Below, piece by piece: positions 42,685 through 45,986 of a DNA stretch of 45,986 nucleotides. Origin of the DNA: Prochlorothrix hollandica PCC 9006 = CALU 1027. GTDB taxonomy: Bacteria > Cyanobacteriota > Cyanobacteriia > Prochlorotrichales > Prochlorotrichaceae. A program made the translations under genes and the position numbers. Below the pieces are notes generated by a model. That model saw only the letters and a list, made by a program, of their open reading frames with translations, ran no database searches and was not told where the DNA came from. Location of the stretch: the NCBI RefSeq assembly GCF_000332315.1, contig NZ_KB235942.1, positions 40,290-86,275 of the forward strand, written 5' to 3'. Each line of letters begins with the position of its first letter. Positions within the stretch are counted from its first letter, which is position 1.

Positions 42685-42865
42685 GGCTCCCAGGGGTGAA
42701 TCCAACCCACCCCCCCTCCAGGCTACCGTGTACCCACAACTCGAAGTCTTTTAGGCTTCTGCTGCACTCGCAAGGTTAAACCCACCCCTAGCCCCGACCC
42801 GGTGGGGAACAAGAAACTACCCCTAAGCCTGACCAGGAGGGGAACAGGATCGCCTTCTCCCCCTC
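42685..42865. other. Intergenic stretch after hflX
   Basis: No gene. Weak GC-rich inverted segments (GACCCGGTGGGGAACA and GACCAGGAGGGGAACA) are related to each other, 40 bp apart. Confidence 0.3.
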
Positions 42866-42949
42866 TTGGGTACACAGTTGGGTACACAGTTGGGTACACA
42901 GTTGGAGACACAGTTGGAGACACAGTTGGAGACACAGTTGGGGACACAG
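42866..42949. repeat. Short tandem repeat, 7 units of 12 bp
   Basis: TTGGGTACACAG (3 units) passes into TTGGAGACACAG (3) and TTGGGGACACAG (1), a neat gradient of variants. Confidence 0.88.
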
Positions 42950-43032
42950 TAGCCCCTAGAAACGGCCAAGCCCATAGAACGATTCCCTAACCCTCCTGGG
43001 CCGCTGACCCAGCAATCTGAAGCATCTTAAAC

Positions 43033-43112
43033 GGGTATCAACTTAAGCCGGGACAGCGGGGCGTTCCGCGCCCCACTGTCCGTTAATCTTGTCCCGCTTT
43101 AAGGGGAAACCC
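43033..43112. repeat. Repeat family D, copy (full)
   Basis: GGGTATCAACTTAAGCCGGG, central stem GTTCCGCG region, then CCGTTAATCTTGTCCCGCTT and AAGGGGAAACCC. This is the most complete copy and shows the element's ends. Confidence 0.82.
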
Positions 43113-43274
43113 TTAATAACCTGTAGAAAAATAAAGTTTTGTTAAAAAGATGAGAGTATCCGATCGGTTATCTGAAGAAATTAGGGAAGATTTCTAAGGT
43201 AGGCCCAGCTTGGTGATGTTTCCCCTCCCTCGCCAGTCCACCCCACCGCCCCAGCCCCGGACAGGACAGAGACG

Positions 43275-45344
43275 ATGCATACGGTTCAGGAACTTAACAC
43301 TCTGGCTTTGGTGTGCCAACCCTTTACCGATCGCAACCGGGCGCTGATGGGGGTGGTGACCCGTATCCGGGAATCCCTGGATTTGGACACCATTTTTAGC
43401 ACCACAGTGGCGGAAGTGCGGGAAATCCTAGGGGCCGATCGAGTGGCCATTTTTCAGTTTGGGGGCAGTGGGGCGCGATCGGGCTGTTTTGTCGCGGAAA
43501 CAGTGGCTCAGGACTGGCAGTCCCTGCGTCAGGCCACGGATGAAACCCTAGCCGCCACTGTGGCCCTGTGGAAACAACAGTTGGAACGGGCCAGAACCCG
43601 CGAAACCATTGAAGTGGTGGAAACCCTAGACCAACCCTCGGTGTCACCGGGCGATCGCGCCCTCTACCATCAGTTGCAGGTTCAATCCAGCATTCGGGTT
43701 CCCCTGCTCAAAAGTAAGGGCAGTTGGGGTTGGCTCTGCATTCACCAATGCAGCCATAGCCGCCCTTGGAGTGCCATGGATGTGGAGTTTGCTGATCAAA
43801 TTGCCCAGAACCTAAGCATTGCCATTCAGCAATCTTCCTATTTAGAACACCTGAAAAAACAGCGCACCCAACTGGCCCAAATTCTGCAACAAAAACGCTT
43901 GGCCGAACGCCAAAAAACCCTAGCCAATACCATCCATAAAATTCGCAAGTCCTTAGATATTGGGGTCATTTTCCAAACCAGTACCCAGGAAACTCGGCAA
44001 CTACTCCAGGTCGATCGGGTGGCGGTGTATCAGTTTCAGGAGGACTGGAGCGGGGAGTTTGTGGCGGAATCTGTGGCCCAGGGCTGGGAACCAGTGGTGG
44101 GACGGATCCCCAAGGTGGGAGAACGGGCGCTGTACGATCGCCAAGGCAGTATTTTTAGCCATCACGAAACCTGGGCGATCGACGATGTGCTGCAATGGGC
44201 TGAAGCCCGAAACTATCAAGAGTGTTTAGGGGATCTCCAGGCACGAGCCTGTGCCGCCGCCCCCATTTTTCAGATGGATCGCCTCTGGGGATTGCTGTTG
44301 GCCTGCAAAAACGGACAGCCCCACCAGTGGCAACGGTTGGACTTGGACTTTCTAACCCAAATTAGTGCCCAGTTGGGTATTGCCCTGCAACAGGCAGATC
44401 TCCTGGAACAAACCCGTCGCCAAACCGCCGAAATCACCCAAGCCTTCCAACAATTACAACAGACCCAAATGCATTTAATCCAAAGTGAAAAAATGGCTAG
44501 TTTGGGGCAACTGGTGGCGGGCATTGCCCATGAAATTAATAATCCCGTCAACTTTATCTATGGCAATTTAACCTATGTTAAAGACTACACCGTAGAATTG
44601 CTGGAGTTATTAGCGCTCTATCGCCACCATCACCATCACCCCACGGCCACCAGCCTAGGCCAGATTGAAGCCAAGGAAGAGGCCATGGAATTGGACTTTA
44701 TGGTGGAGGATTTACCAAAGGTTCTCGTATCCATGAAGTCGGGGGCCGATCGCATCCACCAATTGGTCGGTTCTTTACAAACCTTTTCCCGCCTCGATCG
44801 TTCTGAAAAACACAACATTGATATCCATGAAGGTCTTGATAGCGCCTTGGTGGTGCTGCAACATCGCCTCAAGTCGAGCTGCGATCGGCCCCCCATCCAC
44901 ATTGTCCGGGACTATGGGGAATTACCGGTGCTGGACTGTTATGCGGCCCAGTTAAATCAGGCGTTTTTTAATGTCATTAATAATAGCATTGATGCCCTAG
45001 AAGAAGCCATGGCTACAGGGCATTTTGATGATCAGCTTCAGGATCCAAATTTCAGACCCACCCTGATGATTTCAACCCGGCGATCCTGTAGGGCTGAGTC
45101 GCTGAACTCTGGAACCATGCCCACTATTACGGTGCGCATTAAGGACAATGCCAAGGGGATTCCCCTGGAGATTCAGTCCCATATTTTCAATCCCTTTTAT
45201 ACCACCAAACCCCCCGGCCAAGGCACAGGGCTAGGGCTATCCATTAGTTATCAAATTGTGGTCGATCGCCACCAAGGTAACCTCACCTTCCACTCCCAAC
45301 CAGGCCAAGGCACCGAGTTTGTGATCACCCTCCCCCTACCCTAA
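43275..45344 (+). CDS. Double-GAF sensor histidine kinase
   Basis: The 689-residue soluble kinase has GAF domains at about 25-190 (VREILGADRVAIFQF) and 222-380 (TRQLLQVDRVAVYQF, ARACAAAPIFQMDRLWGLLLA). A coiled-coil linker precedes the phosphoacceptor GIAHEINNPVNF (His near 418). The ATPase domain has LNQAFFNVINNSIDALEE (N box), IKDNAKGIP (G1) and FYTTKPPGQGTGLGLSIS. The GAFs resemble cyanobacteriochrome-type domains, but the usual chromophore cysteine position in GAF2 appears to be Asn; a Cys four residues later (NYQECLGDLQ) is not canonical. No membrane helix, receiver domain or response-regulator gene is visible. ATG 43275 lies after GACAGAGAC. Confidence 0.92.
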   Translation: MHTVQELNTLALVCQPFTDRNRALMGVVTRIRESLDLDTIFSTTVAEVREILGADRVAIFQFGGSGARSGCFVAETVAQDWQSLRQATDETLAATVALWKQQLERARTRETIEVVETLDQPSVSPGDRALYHQLQVQSSIRVPLLKSKGSWGWLCIHQCSHSRPWSAMDVEFADQIAQNLSIAIQQSSYLEHLKKQRTQLAQILQQKRLAERQKTLANTIHKIRKSLDIGVIFQTSTQETRQLLQVDRVAVYQFQEDWSGEFVAESVAQGWEPVVGRIPKVGERALYDRQGSIFSHHETWAIDDVLQWAEARNYQECLGDLQARACAAAPIFQMDRLWGLLLACKNGQPHQWQRLDLDFLTQISAQLGIALQQADLLEQTRRQTAEITQAFQQLQQTQMHLIQSEKMASLGQLVAGIAHEINNPVNFIYGNLTYVKDYTVELLELLALYRHHHHHPTATSLGQIEAKEEAMELDFMVEDLPKVLVSMKSGADRIHQLVGSLQTFSRLDRSEKHNIDIHEGLDSALVVLQHRLKSSCDRPPIHIVRDYGELPVLDCYAAQLNQAFFNVINNSIDALEEAMATGHFDDQLQDPNFRPTLMISTRRSCRAESLNSGTMPTITVRIKDNAKGIPLEIQSHIFNPFYTTKPPGQGTGLGLSISYQIVVDRHQGNLTFHSQPGQGTEFVITLPLP

Positions 45345-45427
45345 CCTCTCCCATCTCAGTCATCAGTTGGCGCGTTCCGCTACTGGTTTGACTGGGTTAA
45401 TGCTGGAGCCTCGATCGCGATGGCGGC

Positions 45428-45561
45428 GTAACCGTTCAGGGGGGGGACGAAGTTAGTGCGTTTCAACCCTCCGATCTAGGGTTGAAATGGCCCGAAGTGC
45501 AACGATTCTAGATTTCCAGAGCCTGAAACTCTCATTCCCCCGTTGACCCCTGAATAGTTAC
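45428..45561. repeat. Repeat family A, copy 5 (short form)
   Basis: 134 bp, GTAACCGTTCAGGGGG to CCCCTGAATAGTTAC, nearly identical to copy 3. Flanks GATGGCGGC and GTCTTCGGC share only five of nine positions. Confidence 0.8.
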
Positions 45562-45594
45562 GTCTTCGGCGTGATCCCCAGAGAGTCCAACATC

Positions 45595-45810
45595 TTATGT
45601 TCTCTCTAAAAAAGCTTTAAGCGCAGCTTTGTACTTGTTTTTCAACTTCTTAGAAACTAGACCACCCTGCTGAATCTGGGTAAGAATAGACATTGAACAA
45701 GACCCTTCCGGGATAGGGCTACCAACAGTAATCAACCCAGCTAACTTAGTAGCATCCATCTCACGGGCAAATTGGTAAGCTATAACAGACTCACGTACAA
45801 TAAAGCTAGG
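45595..45810 (-). pseudogene. Unidentified 3' gene fragment next to an IS
   Basis: An open frame without a start encodes FIVRESVIAYQFAREMDATK, then LAGLITVGSPIPEG, and ends in KLKNKYKAALKAFLERT before a TAA stop. The frame continues to 45897 but that part overlaps the end of the ISL3-type transposase. Protein-like composition suggests the C-terminal end of a gene broken by the insertion. Function was not recognised. Confidence 0.45.
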
Positions 45811-45857
45811 TACACCTGAACCCGGCGGCTCTCTGGGAATGAGGCTGATAAGTAAAA

Positions 45858-45986
45858 CTAATGAGAACAGGCTATGAGGAGTCTCATTCTCAGATGATCA
45901 AAGTTTGTGAATCCATAAGCTTGACGCTTGATAACCTTTATTTTGTTATTAATTCCCTCCATTTACCGCTAGTTGTACGGTTATAA
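45858..45986 (-). pseudogene. ISL3-family transposase, C-terminal end, frameshifted
   Basis: The last 42 or so codons match the end of ISL3 transposases: NRTTSG, then MEGINNKIKVIKRQAYGF, TNFDHLRMRLL and a stop after SH (TAG at 45858-45860). Between SG and MEG (about 45962-45965) one base is missing, so the frame is broken (a TAA directly precedes ATG in the downstream frame). The gene continues beyond the window. Confidence 0.75.

Overview
The window is chromosomal DNA of a cyanobacterium. The main evidence is a complete psaA-psaB operon for the photosystem I core. Supporting evidence comes from cyanobacterial-type genes: a monoglucosyldiacylglycerol synthase-like enzyme, DUF3084 and DUF4278 proteins, and a long-form HflX. 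The palindrome GCGATCGC (HIP1) is scattered through genes and spacers. Base composition is fairly GC-rich. The genus cannot be fixed from the sequence alone; a non-heterocystous lineage such as Prochlorothrix or a relative is only a guess.

Layout. Positions 1-6040 hold repeats, a pentameric ligand-gated channel-like protein, squalene-hopene cyclase, five tandem copies of a 156-162 bp palindromic unit and a polyprenol-type glycosyltransferase. Positions 6200-11100 hold an IS200/IS605-type remnant, an exported protein made of two related halves, a bolA-monothiol glutaredoxin pair, a TPR protein and a GNAT acetyltransferase. A large acidic repeat-rich envelope protein (minus strand) precedes psaA-psaB at 14160-18664. 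Positions 18794-25476 form a small defence-like islet: a PD-(D/E)XK-like protein, a hicBA toxin-antitoxin pair, a giant DUF4011/SF1 helicase with a C-terminal Vsr-like nuclease, and an mrr remnant. Next come tldE-like, argG, cutA and a DUF4278 gene. A repeat-rich gene-poor stretch follows (29900-31750), then DUF3084, an RNase H-fold (YqgF-like) gene and tldD. An apparently complete IS200/IS605 element (tnpA/tnpB) sits at 35509-37262. Beyond it lie an mgdA-like glycosyltransferase, an ankyrin protein, nudC, hflX and a double-GAF histidine kinase. The window ends inside a frameshifted ISL3-type transposase.

The most unusual aspect is the density of non-coding repeats. At least four dispersed families were found by eye. 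A is a MITE-like element of 134-284 bp with terminal inverted repeats (5 copies). B is a palindrome of about 103 bp (8 copies plus a fragment). D is a palindrome of about 75-80 bp (6 copies). F is a palindrome related to GTGCGTTAGC. There are also many short tandem repeats of 10-21 bp. One A copy sits inside a D copy and is flanked by a near-perfect 9 bp duplication, which is direct evidence of transposition. Several tandem repeats include the stop codon of the gene they follow, and a B palindrome forms the leader of a glycosyltransferase gene.

Functionally, most genes are independent housekeeping or envelope functions. The clear partnerships are PsaA/PsaB, BolA/Grx, HicB/HicA, TnpA/TnpB, and TldD/TldE encoded 6.8 kb apart.
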